A stretch of DNA of 64,000 nucleotides from Adiantum capillus-veneris (GCA_014529385.2 CM043952.1:67630370-67694369), one strand, 5' to 3'. Positions 33,001-41,599 are shown, numbered from the stretch's first letter. Notes: generated by a model not told the origin, from the sequence alone. Translations and numbers: made by a program.

Positions 33001-33286
33001 CTTAAAGGGAGTTGACCCATCAATATTCCAACACACAATCCCACTAAAACAAGACGCAAAGCCTAGTAGACAGAGACCATACACATATAATGATACGTTT
33101 GCTAAGCGAATCAAAGAAGAGATAGATAAACTAATGGAAGCTGAATTCATATACGAGATTGAACACACCGATTGGGTATCTCCGATTGTGGTGGTACCCA
33201 AGAAGAACGGAAAACTTCGAGTGTATGTCAACTTAAAGAGTGAATGCTGCAAAAATCAGGGACAATTATCCCCTGCCGATAACTGA
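30035..33286 (+). CDS. pol: Zinc knuckles, retropepsin 1 and start of RT
   Basis: 1083 codons. Two CCHC-type knuckles with the shorter C-x2-C-x3-H-x4-C spacing lie at residues 10-22 (CYKCGGDHLMNVC) and 34-46 (CTECGVTHFIEDC). A basic and coiled-coil-prone stretch follows (about 110-230). The aspartic protease active site is AILDSGAGVAIAT with Asp498, and IILGRPFMRQL marks the end of the domain. A Lys/Glu-rich linker (about 735-930) leads to the RT start with VDPSIFQHTIPL, DWVSPIVVVPKKNGKLRV. The frame ends at 33286 where a base change of frame breaks RT; the expected VNLKKVNAATI block reads as an altered sequence. Together with the next frame it would encode the enzymes for polyprotein cleavage and reverse transcription. 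Confidence 0.9.
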   Translation: MGPRPALGPCYKCGGDHLMNVCPHTEIIRINAYCTECGVTHFIEDCSKNPNKVQKTTLNMLETIPTSSGSENETLIPTQVVTRAQAKKTTREPENGKLATEVVSQGPRSQRNTWKARKARMKLRKEREDAILAEELKRTKDRLEKLESQNGKREMSPERTKQKSIKETTSLSSGGSVLVDKVHEPLDALMRAYEARLKNNQTQEQRWMTYPNAELEKQRLEMCQRMIETAQALLEPPRETMNCGTENPIQQETIISRVAEKTPSAQKPENTHKDDRIVLNTTDQEIESFHPVIQRIYGRDEDYNEFWKQVREANFANELSCQANQTNWEKDIRNPPIVEFEAGSQVDLDLQSYWGDGGSVRTMESKPHSLNTLPSYLGEYEAKSEIRALPSRRISSEKVMDSQGLIEILSTPVTCTITLAELLRLRPHMWTTVGKCLEKFGIKDPTSRLQEGIQELSKPQKNAKPVPLNKVGEYCEGEEGNTTLPVEFQGVNTMAILDSGAGVAIATKEIWKKWGKPAIRKTRLKLQLADGHMEKPMGLLEKVVVTSCGIEYEHTFAIVDFGKENNYDIILGRPFMRQLKMVQDWGYDHIYLRNMETTTRVNLKDHSYKDVNRTPVEEFDSATLAGSEFPAWLGKPKELWMCGASKCGSLRREEYVLERAIEDETYIGEPFPEDTLEPLEWTHILATLDVCAIPDGPTTKFCDKDGYDVVPYFMLRTILEKETEKNDTLEKEDEEEVFHDIPDHPEWGNEADNESTDNSSGNEETITDVRFYDFPNQTKQRQKRYRAKRKTKGVRTNPMPRIRGKNQFLMLVKAEDCVKDKISGRMRGNDQKSLRKDKRSSRNQVQRNETKTETEKSEKNKRNREHTESKLERRNKYRELKKTLKEVWTTEIESGEDENAKIKENMDVPSHYRKFTIEDRKVVLTQPIRERRENESYDGPEDAKKVDLAAPGETPRPVYIATDLSLGEEERLLSLLREYRDVFAWSYKDLKGVDPSIFQHTIPLKQDAKPSRQRPYTYNDTFAKRIKEEIDKLMEAEFIYEIEHTDWVSPIVVVPKKNGKLRVYVNLKSECCKNQGQLSPADN

Positions 33287-33452
33287 TCATGTTCTAGAGC
33301 GTGTATCAGTGAAAATAGCATAGTCCTTTCTTGATGGTTTTTCAGGATATAACCAGCTAGCCATAGCATCGGAAGATCAACATAAAACAGCTTTTGCAAC
33401 GGAGTGGGGAATTTATGCTTATCGGGTTATGCCTTTTGGTTTGGTCTAACCA
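33287..33452 (+). pseudogene. pol: RT middle part, out of frame
   Basis: The bases still resemble the RT fingers and palm (FLDGFSGYNQLAI-type block, then an AYRVMPFGL-type block) but are in a different frame from both flanking frames and contain a TAG near 33322. This is a gap of about 55 codons in the polyprotein. Confidence 0.75.
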
Positions 33453-33504
33453 ATGGTCCCGCAACCTTCCAGAGGTCTAACCAATGCTCCCGCAACCTTC
33501 CAGA
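33443..33504. repeat. pol: 31-bp tandem duplication inside RT
   Basis: The block starting ggtctaaccaatg occurs at 33443-33473 and again at 33474-33504 with one base different. It doubles the LTNAPATF-coding segment; because 31 is not a multiple of three it shifts the frame. Copy 1 has a single copy, so this is a recent mutation. Confidence 0.92.
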
Positions 33505-36500
33505 GGCTGATGATGCATGCTTTCAAAGAATACTTAAGGTTGTTTCTAGAAATATACATGGATGACTTATGTGTACATTCTCTTCTGAGAGATGAGCATC
33601 TCGAACACCTAAGAAAAGTATTTGAGAAATGTAGGACATATCGCATTTGTCTCAATCCTGAGAAATGTGTGTTTATGGTCCGACAGGGCAGAATTCTGGG
33701 ACATATTGTCTCACAAAACGGAATATCCACGGATTTAGAGAAGATAAAAGTTATAGTGGATATGCCTAGACCAACCAATGCGAAACAAGTACAAAGCTTT
33801 ATGGGACATTGCGGATATTATAGACGATTCATTTACATGTACGCTATAATAGGCCAACCACTTTACAAGCTAATAGTGAACTTTGAATGGACAAAGGAGT
33901 GTGAGGAATCGTTCAAGAAATTGAAGGAGGCACTCATTACTGCTCCAGTCTTGAAATCACCAGATTGGGAGAAGATATTCCATGTGCATATAGATGCTTC
34001 GGCATATGCAATAGGATGCATTCTGGCTCAGCCAGAAGAAGGAAACATGGATTTTCCTATCTGTTACGCCAGTCGACAGCTCAACAATGCAGAGAAGAAT
34101 TACACCACAACAGAGCGAGAGGGATTAGGAATGATATATGCTGTGAAGAAATTTCGGCATTATCTTCTAGCCAACAAGTTTGTGTTTTTTACGGATCACC
34201 AAGCCTTGCTCTACCTAGTGAATAAACCATGCAATACCGGGAGAATAGTGAGATGGTTCATTATCTTACTGGAATTCGACTTCACGGTAGTAGTAAAGAA
34301 AGGAAAAACACATCTTAGAGCTGATCATCTTTCGCGATTGACGAATGGAGAAGACCCTATAGGAGTAGATGACGACATGCCAGACGCGTACTTGTTCAAC
34401 ATAGAAATGATACCGAAGTGGTCTCAAAATGTCGTTAACCTATTAACCTATGGAGGAGAGTTCGATAGAAGAGAATACAACCAGAAACATATTGCTATTC
34501 AGCAATCCAAGAATCTTCAATTGGTTGCAGGAAGGTTGTATCAATTGGGAAATGATCATGTTTTACGACTATGCATCAATCCTGAGGAATATAATATATA
34601 TCTGCGCGAAGCACATGTTCAGGAATGTGCATTTCATTGTTCAAGAAGGAACACATATAGGAATTTGTTACAATTGGGAGTCTATTGGCCAGGAATGAAA
34701 GAAAGCGTACATGAATATGTCACTGTATGTATTGTATGTTCATCAAAACCGCCAGCAGAGTATTCGACATTATATCAGATAATGATCGCTCCGGAATGGA
34801 GTCAGTATATTGTTGAATATCTCACAAATAGAACTTTCCCAGAAGGAACGTCAAAAGCTCGTCAGAAATCTGTAGAGACAGAAGCTAGAGATTACGCTTT
34901 AATAGGAGATCAACTCTATAAGAGAGGTAAAGACAACCAGCTTAGGATTTGCGCATCAGAGTCTGAGTATGTGATAATCCTGGAGCAAGCTCATGGAGGA
35001 GTAGGTGGAGGCCATTTCTCAGGTGATAAGACAACAAAACTTGTCTTAGCCGCAGGAATATGGTGGCCAACATTACATATGGACGCTGAGGAATACGTTA
35101 AACGGTGTGATGACTGTCAGCGGACCAAAGTACCACTTAAAAGAGATGATATGCCGCTTAGACCAATGATGGGGGCAAGAGCTTTTGCAAAATGGGGGAT
35201 TGATTATGTCGGACCCATTTCACCTCCTGCATATAAGACTCATGCACAATACATCGTTGTGGCTACAGACTATCTAACAAAGTGGGTCGAAGCAAAGGCA
35301 ACTCAAAAAGCAGATGCCAGGACCACGGCACAATTTCTATATGAATACGTCTTTGTACGATATGGATTGCCAATAGAAATTGTGAGTGATCGAGGCACAC
35401 ATTTTATAAATGAAGTGATAGAGATCCTTCTAGATGAATTCATGGTAATCCATAGGAAATCAGCCCCGTATCATCCACAAGCAAACGGACAAGCTGAAGC
35501 AACAAACAAAACCATATGCACGGTCCTTACGAAGATTGTATCTGAGTCGAGAACTGACTGGGACCAGAAGTTGCATTCAACATTATGGGCATATAGGGTA
35601 GCATATAAAACATCAATAGGAACGACCCCATATAACATGGTTTTTGGGCTAAATGCTATCTTACCAATAGAATTCTTGATTTCAACCTTAAGGGTGGCTA
35701 AGGATCTAGAGTGGACAGGGCACGAGCTTTCTGATAGAATAGATGACCTGGAAAAGCTAGACGAGCTTCGCCTAAAAGCAGTAGCTTCTATCTACGCTCA
35801 AAAAAGGCGACAAAAGGAATTTTTTGATAAGCATGTGCGGACTAAAGAGTTTAAGGTTGGGGACTATGTCCTAGTTTACACTCTGAAACAGCATGCTAAG
35901 AAGCTTAAAAAGCGAGGGATGGGACCTCTGGTGATTAAAGATCTATCACCAAGTGGAGCCGTCAAGCTTGCTACATTAGACGGAGAAGAAATGCCCAATT
36001 GGATTAGTGGATGCAGAGTGAAAAAGTATCTTTTGCCGCTAACCCAAGACATGCTTCTCAAAATACATCAAGAAAAGCTGCGTGTCCAGAAAAAGAAAAA
36101 GATTGTGGAGGAAGCGCAAGCCGAGGCGAAGGAAAGAATGGAGAAAAGAAGACTACTGCGTCAGAAACAGCGCAATGAAGGAGCAATACGAATAAACGCA
36201 GTCAGTATAACAGAAATGGATAATGACAAAGAAGAACCCATCATTGAATGCAAAGTAGGAACCAACCAAATCAAAGCCAGAGCACTATTGGATTCAGGAG
36301 CTCAAACTAACCTACTTTCACTCAGTTTGTATAGACAATTGACAAATGACACTAAATTACAAACTGCCAAGCAAGAGTTAAAGAGTTACTCTGAGAATTC
36401 AATCAAAACTGTCGGATGCACAGTTTTACATATACAGATTAACCAGTATGTGTATCCTCATATGTTTTACGTGGTTGAAGACCAAGCTACACAACATCCA

Positions 36501-37157
36501 TTATTGCTAGGACAACCATGGCAGAAGCAATACAATGCAATGATTGACTGGAGTTCTAAATCAGTGCTTATCAAATACGAAGGTGAAAGTCAATCAGTTA
36601 AGTTCACCAAAGGAGCAGAGCCAACTCCAAAGGAAGAATCCAAGAACAAAGGTAAACAACAACCAGAGAAAAAGAAGAAGCAATGGCAACCAAAAGTTTC
36701 TATACAACTGGATTGCTCTTCGACGAGGAACTCTCAACATTGGATAAGGAAGACAAGCAATAATATAACAGCTCAACCTTGGGAAAAAACGGAGTCAAAG
36801 TTGGTATGGAGACCAAAAAAGGTTGTGCCAGAGAACACAAAGGTGGAAAACAGAGTCTTCAATACCAGACAACAGAGTGATTCCAGACAATCAAGGACAG
36901 TGAAACAGATCTGGATTCCAAAGAAGTTCATGACGGCACAAAGCTATAGCAAGCAAATTTGGATCCCAAGGATTTGTAAACAGGAACTCCCTTCAGTACA
37001 ATCCACGGAAACTCCTAGGTATTTCAAGGCGAGGAAATCAACACAAAGAACAAAGCAGGTTTGGGTGGCAAAGAGTTTGTGGCAAGCACAAGCGAAGCGG
37101 AAGCAGATTTGGATTGTGAAAAGAACAACAAAGGGTAAAGAAGAATCCATCTACTGA
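33453..37157 (+). CDS. pol: RT end, RNase H, two H2C2 fingers, integrase, protease-like domain 2, W-I-P-K tail
   Basis: 1234 codons, intact. RT catalytic YMDD is at residues 35-38. RNase H spans about 178-300 (HIDASAYAIG, TEREGL, TDHQALLY, HLRADHLSR). The first H2C2 finger is at about 388-426 (AHVQECAFH ... CIVC) and the second at about 513-553 (AHGGVGGGHFS ... CDDCQ), joined by a linker ending LIGDQLYKRGKDNQLRI. The integrase core shows WGIDYVGPI, IVSDRGTHF and GQAEATNK (D, D, E) at about 583-685. Its C-terminal domain lies at about 800-860 (KKRGMGPLVI). A second retropepsin-like domain spans about 930-1035: ALLDSGAQTNLLSLSLY with Asp947, VLHIQINQYVYPHMFYVVED, LLGQPWQKQY. The tail (1050-1230) repeats WRPKK, IWIPKKF, IWIPRI, VWVAKS and IWIVKR. 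Confidence 0.93.
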   Translation: MVPQPSRGLTNAPATFQRLMMHAFKEYLRLFLEIYMDDLCVHSLLRDEHLEHLRKVFEKCRTYRICLNPEKCVFMVRQGRILGHIVSQNGISTDLEKIKVIVDMPRPTNAKQVQSFMGHCGYYRRFIYMYAIIGQPLYKLIVNFEWTKECEESFKKLKEALITAPVLKSPDWEKIFHVHIDASAYAIGCILAQPEEGNMDFPICYASRQLNNAEKNYTTTEREGLGMIYAVKKFRHYLLANKFVFFTDHQALLYLVNKPCNTGRIVRWFIILLEFDFTVVVKKGKTHLRADHLSRLTNGEDPIGVDDDMPDAYLFNIEMIPKWSQNVVNLLTYGGEFDRREYNQKHIAIQQSKNLQLVAGRLYQLGNDHVLRLCINPEEYNIYLREAHVQECAFHCSRRNTYRNLLQLGVYWPGMKESVHEYVTVCIVCSSKPPAEYSTLYQIMIAPEWSQYIVEYLTNRTFPEGTSKARQKSVETEARDYALIGDQLYKRGKDNQLRICASESEYVIILEQAHGGVGGGHFSGDKTTKLVLAAGIWWPTLHMDAEEYVKRCDDCQRTKVPLKRDDMPLRPMMGARAFAKWGIDYVGPISPPAYKTHAQYIVVATDYLTKWVEAKATQKADARTTAQFLYEYVFVRYGLPIEIVSDRGTHFINEVIEILLDEFMVIHRKSAPYHPQANGQAEATNKTICTVLTKIVSESRTDWDQKLHSTLWAYRVAYKTSIGTTPYNMVFGLNAILPIEFLISTLRVAKDLEWTGHELSDRIDDLEKLDELRLKAVASIYAQKRRQKEFFDKHVRTKEFKVGDYVLVYTLKQHAKKLKKRGMGPLVIKDLSPSGAVKLATLDGEEMPNWISGCRVKKYLLPLTQDMLLKIHQEKLRVQKKKKIVEEAQAEAKERMEKRRLLRQKQRNEGAIRINAVSITEMDNDKEEPIIECKVGTNQIKARALLDSGAQTNLLSLSLYRQLTNDTKLQTAKQELKSYSENSIKTVGCTVLHIQINQYVYPHMFYVVEDQATQHPLLLGQPWQKQYNAMIDWSSKSVLIKYEGESQSVKFTKGAEPTPKEESKNKGKQQPEKKKKQWQPKVSIQLDCSSTRNSQHWIRKTSNNITAQPWEKTESKLVWRPKKVVPENTKVENRVFNTRQQSDSRQSRTVKQIWIPKKFMTAQSYSKQIWIPRICKQELPSVQSTETPRYFKARKSTQRTKQVWVAKSLWQAQAKRKQIWIVKRTTKGKEESIY
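34600..35115 (+). other. Duplicated H2C2 zinc-finger module of integrase
   Basis: Two successive H-x(6-7)-H ... C-x2-C fingers, each preceded by an L-Y-x-x-G/R-G/K-x-D-x-x-L-R-I/L-C leader and each containing a W-P-x-M/L block (GVYWPGMKESV and GIWWPTLHMDA). Normal Ty3/gypsy integrases have one. The linker between the two (WSQYIVEYLTNRTFPEG ... EARDYALIG) resembles the usual lead-in to the Tat H2C2 finger, so the first finger appears to be the extra one. Confidence 0.8.
36240..36590 (+). other. Second retropepsin-like domain, after integrase
   Basis: Contains a full DSGA active-site motif (Asp codon at 36291) and a C-terminal LLGQPW motif about 70 residues later, the two hallmarks of a retropepsin fold. 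It follows the integrase C-terminal domain, where no protease is expected, and it is not a copy of protease 1. The same block is present in copy 1 (DSE) and in the host element (altered), so it is an inherited part of this group. Confidence 0.82.
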
Positions 37158-37321
37158 TTCTACTACCGAAGTGCCAAAACCAACCCAAAACCCGACCACC
37201 AATCCTTCAATCAAACAAAGAGCAGCTTTATTGGAAATACTGTTGTATCATTGCTGTACAATTGCATTGGGAACTTATGACCCAAACAACTACAATGCTT
37301 TGCCCACAGACACTTCATAGT

Positions 37322-37354
37322 CGTCCAGGAGGACTCAGACTAGGAGGGGGGGAG
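37322..37354 (+). promoter_or_regulatory. Internal polypurine tract
   Basis: aggagggggggag (37342-37354) after a 20-base block (tcgtccaggaggactcagac) shared with copy 1 at 22541-22560 with only two differences. It lies about 6.2 kb upstream of the 3' LTR. It could be a second plus-strand priming site, or the relic of an ancestral 3' end before a 3' region was gained. Confidence 0.65.
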
Positions 37355-38969
37355 GTATACAGGTATACAGGAGCTACAAAGCAGCTACAAGCGACAAAAA
37401 ACAAAGAAAAACAAAAATTATATTACAAGGGCAGTGTCTTACATGATTTTGCAATTTTTATGTTTGATTGTGGAGATTGATAATATTTATGCCCTTATAT
37501 ACCTTGTTTTGCAACAAGAAGAGATCAAATGATGAATTTGGGTCTCTAGACGTGTAAATATCACTAAATAGGAGTGTTTTTGGAGCTAAAAAGTGGAAAA
37601 AAGTGGTAATCCAAGTCCAGAAATCACAAATAAGTGTATATTCATATACACAGGGTTACCAGCTATTTATTGTGTATGTTTGGAATTTTTTGGCTTCAAT
37701 TTTCTATTTTCCTTTATTTTTTATGATTTTCTTAATAAAAGTAAAAGAAAAGTAAGAAAAAAGCAGGTGAAATGAGATCGGAAAAAAGAAAAGAATAGAC
37801 GGTGATGGTCCTAATGACAAGGGCAACCCATGGTAAAAATTGGGTACAATTCTGAAAAAGTTGCGGAAAGTCTGAAACGGCAGAATTTTGGCAAGTGGAC
37901 GGAATTCTAAGAAAACAGGTCAAACGGAGTCTGATTTGGGAAATTTTAGATCCTAAAGCGCATCTCACAATGAGATAGGAGCACATGACAAATTTGGTGG
38001 CAAGTGAACCGGGAAGTCCGAAGTCAAGTATTTTTCACATCACTTTCAAGCTCATTCACACTATTACCTTCTTGGAGAAGAGCAGAGAGCCACAGGAGCA
38101 CAGATCTTCTACGACCTTCTACGACTTCCACGAGAGCTCAGAGCACACCAGACATGAGAGGTAGACTCGTTGCCATAAGCTTTTGATGCTTATCATTAAC
38201 TTTTGTCGTGAAAACTGACCAAAACCAAGAAACAAGAGCAGACGGGGAATGGGGTAGAATGCTAGGTAGTGGCACAACCGCCTAACCAAACCTTGCAAGA
38301 ACTTATAGGTGGGTTACCCTAGTATAGAAGATGGGTTTCTAACACTCAAAGCTCGAGAAAGAACGACTGGAAAAACCCTAGGTCAACAGAGCCTCCAAGA
38401 GGCAAACAGGAAAAAGTTGTCGAAACAACACGAAACTTCACAGGAAGTTCAACCACATCAAGGACAATGCAACCATAGAATATCTCCAAGTTTGAATCAC
38501 AAAAAGTAGGTCGGAACAACCGATTTGGCTGCGGACACACAAAGCGTCATTTTGGCATAACGGCTGAAATTGACGACCGAATGAAATGAAACTTCACAAG
38601 CAGCAGCTTCAAGTAACTATCGATGACTTATGTTTGCAAGCAAAACCCAAAAGAAAGCTGATTCACTTACCGATGGTGAAAAGACGCTTTCGGGCAACCA
38701 AAGGGAGAAAGATGGAGAACGGGGAGCCAAAGTCAAGTTCAACCAAATAGATGGCTTCACAACATATCCAATGAGCTGGAAATGCAACTCTCGAGAAGAA
38801 AAGTTGAAGAAATTCAACTCCAAGGCAAAAAGACGACTTCGGAGACTGAAATGCCTATAAGGGGGCTTTTTAGCTAAACTGATGACTTTTTAAGTTGAAA
38901 ACTAGTTAGCAGGGCTTAGGGCACTAGCACAAAGCATTCTTTGCACAAAAAGACCAACATTTCAAGAAA
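37355..38969 (+). other. Noncoding spacer after pol
   Basis: No long reading frame. The first roughly 700 bp are shared at low identity with copy 1 (22574-23262). The rest, with short Lys-rich frames, has no match in the window. Confidence 0.6.
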
Positions 38970-39979
38970 AGACATCATACGCGTATGATGTCTCACAGCA
39001 TGAATTTCACATCCATTTCAACATTTGAGTGCATAGCCTCATTCCACATGTTAATCACATCCTATGAACCAAGTATCATGAGAATTGGAGTTAGAAAACC
39101 CAAGGAAAACCAAAAAGACGCAAAGTAGGCCATAAAATTGATTTTTGGTCCTAATTTTGTCAAAATAACTCCAAACTCATTGAAACTTTGTAGGATTGTT
39201 GTTAAACACATCTACAAGCTATCTGGAACCAAAAAGCACCATTTTGACACAAAAGACATCATACGCGTATGATGTCTATTTGCACTTACAGAGCCAAAAC
39301 TGCTCATTTGTCATCATACATCCATTATATATATCTAATACATGCTACATATGAAATTGGAACCATTTGGTCAAGAGGATCACCCCATTAGCCCAATTGA
39401 GGGAAAATCCTTCACCTAAAGCCTATTTTTGGCCCAAATCCAACATACTCAAGTCCAAACCAAGATTTGAGTAGGAACAGTCCTTCACTAGTACATGGGG
39501 AGTCCACAGAACCAATCCCATGCAAAATTGATGAAAAAGACATCATACACGTATGATGTCTCCAGAGCCATTTTTAGCCCAAAATCTATCCAAACTTCAT
39601 AAATCCACTGAATAAGCCTATCTAAAGACAAATCCAAGCTTATAGAGAAATTTGGTCCAAAAATACACTAAAAGACATCATACGCGTATGACGTCTCACT
39701 ATGTGATTTTGGCACCTCAGGGCTTCAACCACCAAACAGAAGTGATCTACATGCCATTTGAAAGTGAACCACCAAGTTTTATCCAATTTGGATCATAAAA
39801 TCCAATTCCCTTTCAAAATTTTGCCAAGAGCCGGAACTGAACTAAATTGGCCAAAACTTGACCAAATGGGATCCAAACTCAAATCCAAGCATATGATAAT
39901 CATGTATACACTATCAGCTGCAAGCACAACCAATATGAAGTCATTTTGACACAAAAGACATCATACGCGTTTGATGTCT
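38970..39979. repeat. Palindrome cluster B: five 24-bp copies
   Basis: The same palindrome as in the leader occurs at 38970-38993 (perfect), 39254-39277 (perfect), 39538-39561 (one change), 39673-39696 (one change) and 39956-39979 (one change). Spacings are 284, 284, 135 and 283 bp. Some inter-palindrome segments share phrases such as 'cattttgacacaaaagaca' and 'ccaaactca', so this is a diverged tandem array with a unit of about 283 bp in which the palindrome is the best kept part. The last copy ends 166 bp before the ATG of the 3' coding region. Confidence 0.93.
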
Positions 39980-40145
39980 CCAGCATGATTTTGAGCCCAT
40001 TTTGCATATTTTTTCACCTACCTTGCGTCCTTAGGCCCTGAATAGCTCATGTTTCAATTTTCAAGTCATTTGGATAGTTAAAAGCTTCATTTCGGCTTTC
40101 AGTACTAAAAAGACGCTAACTTCTGAAATTGGAGTTACAGGATCC

Positions 40146-40297
40146 ATGGATTCCACCAAGTCATCGGCAATGAAGAGAAAAAGACCGACAATCAAAGATG
40201 CTATTGCAGAAGCGGAACCATTTGACATTCCAGCAGAAACCCTCAAGCCAACCAAAACTTGGGTGGAGGAAGCAGAGTATTGGAGAAAGAGGGAATA
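40146..40297 (+). CDS. 3' coding region, N-terminal fragment
   Basis: 50 codons from ATG: MDSTKSSAMKRKRPTIKDAI, then an acidic stretch and TKTWVEEAEYWRKRE, ending at TAA 40295-40297. The KRKRP stretch looks like a nuclear-localisation signal. Coding similarity moves to another frame near 40262, so this is probably the true start of the 3' protein, now separated by a frameshift. Confidence 0.55.
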
Positions 40298-41047
40298 AAG
40301 ATCTACCAGGGGACTTTCAGAGATCCTCAAGGGCAAGCGGTGGATGTACCGATGATCCCACAGGAATTGGTAGATTATAGCAGGCCAGAAGACATCAGTA
40401 GGTACCTGGAAAGGGCAGACTTGCACATTTTCTTCACCTCGAGACCATCAGGTGTGGATACAAGAAGAGTGTACGAGTTGGCAACATACATTCAGAAGGA
40501 TGGAAAAGCCACATTGACAGCCATGGATGGAGAGAAGGTAGAAGTACAGATCACTCCACAGCTAATTGCAAATGCATTGAAGCTGCACAACAAAGGGAGC
40601 TCGGTCAGGGAAAGAAGGGAATCCATAGAGGTCTATGGGCCCAAGAAACAGAATGCGACCTATGGAGATATGAAGAACCCAAGAGCGGAAACCCTTTGTC
40701 GACTGTACGACCAATTTCTTCATGTTTGCAGTAAAAGACCGCAAAAGTATACGACACCACCCCATGCCATTGCGACCACCATCACATGGGCATTAAAGAG
40801 CAATATGCCAAAAGAGGTGAATTACGCTCAACACATCCACGAGCAAGTAATTGCCATGCACAACGAGAAGCCAAAATACATAGGAGGAGCGGAAGTTCTA
40901 ACAAGAATAGCTTATGAAGCTATTGGAGCTAGAGATCAGTGGCCAAAGGCTCCCTCCCAGAATGAGTGGCTTAGAGAAGCGACGACGAGGAGGAAGAACA
41001 GTCCGAAGTATCCAAGAGGGCATCCACAAGAGCACGCCGGAAACTAG
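40259..41047 (+). CDS. 3' coding region, putative plant transposon-protein domain
   Basis: 262 codons. The region YLERADLHIFFTSRPSGVD, the stretch QITPQLIANALKLHN and the later HAIATTITWALKSNMPKEVN, IHEQVIAMHNEKP, GGAEVLTRIAYEAIGA follow the layout of the 'putative plant transposon protein' domain. That domain is often seen in extra reading frames of plant Athila/Tat elements (a replaced-strand-like start, 'tpx.I...L', then a helical half ending in a conserved L-I/T-R-I/L-C/A motif). The role is unknown. This assignment is by pattern only. Confidence 0.5.
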   Translation: MGGGSRVLEKEGIKIYQGTFRDPQGQAVDVPMIPQELVDYSRPEDISRYLERADLHIFFTSRPSGVDTRRVYELATYIQKDGKATLTAMDGEKVEVQITPQLIANALKLHNKGSSVRERRESIEVYGPKKQNATYGDMKNPRAETLCRLYDQFLHVCSKRPQKYTTPPHAIATTITWALKSNMPKEVNYAQHIHEQVIAMHNEKPKYIGGAEVLTRIAYEAIGARDQWPKAPSQNEWLREATTRRKNSPKYPRGHPQEHAGN

Positions 41048-41073
41048 AAGTAGTTTCATAACCTGAAGAGGAT

Positions 41074-41598
41074 GTGGACGAGCCACTTAAGAAGAAAGTA
41101 AAGAAGAAGGTTGCTCCCAAGCAAACCAAAAGTCAGAAAGCGGCAAGAATGGAAAGATTAGTGGAGCAGTTTAGAGCGGAAAGAGCTCTAAAGGGTGACT
41201 TTGAAGAAAAGTGGGTGCCAGACCCCACTAAAGTCGGAACTAGCTCGGCCAGGCCACATATTGATCAATACGATCAATATATTAAAGCTTATGAGGAGTC
41301 AGAGGCTATTTTGAAGCAGCAACCTGTCAAGCCATACATTGAAGAGGAGGTACAACAATTAAAAGCTGAGCTGAAAAAAGACGACAAGGGGAAAAGGAAA
41401 GTAGATGGGTCTACTAAGCCTCAAGAGAAAGATGGGCAAGCTGACAAAGGGAAAGCCAAGGAAGCTGAGGACAAACATCCCTCTATGACTGATGTACCAA
41501 GCCCGAAGAAGAAGGAAAAAATTGTGGAAGAGACCACAGTAGAGGTGGACACAGATGTTTTGGAAAGCCAGAAGCCGAGACCAAAGAAAAGAAGATAG
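41074..41598 (+). CDS. 3' coding region, charged segment
   Basis: 174 codons, rich in Lys, Glu and Asp. It opens with a basic stretch (PLKKKVKKKVAPKQTKSQKAA) that would suit nuclear localisation or nucleic-acid binding and continues with QYIKAYEESEAILKQQP and a KGKAKEAEDK linker. The frame ends at 41598; similar composition continues in the next frame from about 41600 (QQKRNDYEDLVEIGYTEEEA), implying a one-base shift. Confidence 0.5.
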   Translation: MDEPLKKKVKKKVAPKQTKSQKAARMERLVEQFRAERALKGDFEEKWVPDPTKVGTSSARPHIDQYDQYIKAYEESEAILKQQPVKPYIEEEVQQLKAELKKDDKGKRKVDGSTKPQEKDGQADKGKAKEAEDKHPSMTDVPSPKKKEKIVEETTVEVDTDVLESQKPRPKKRR

Positions 41599-41599
41599 A

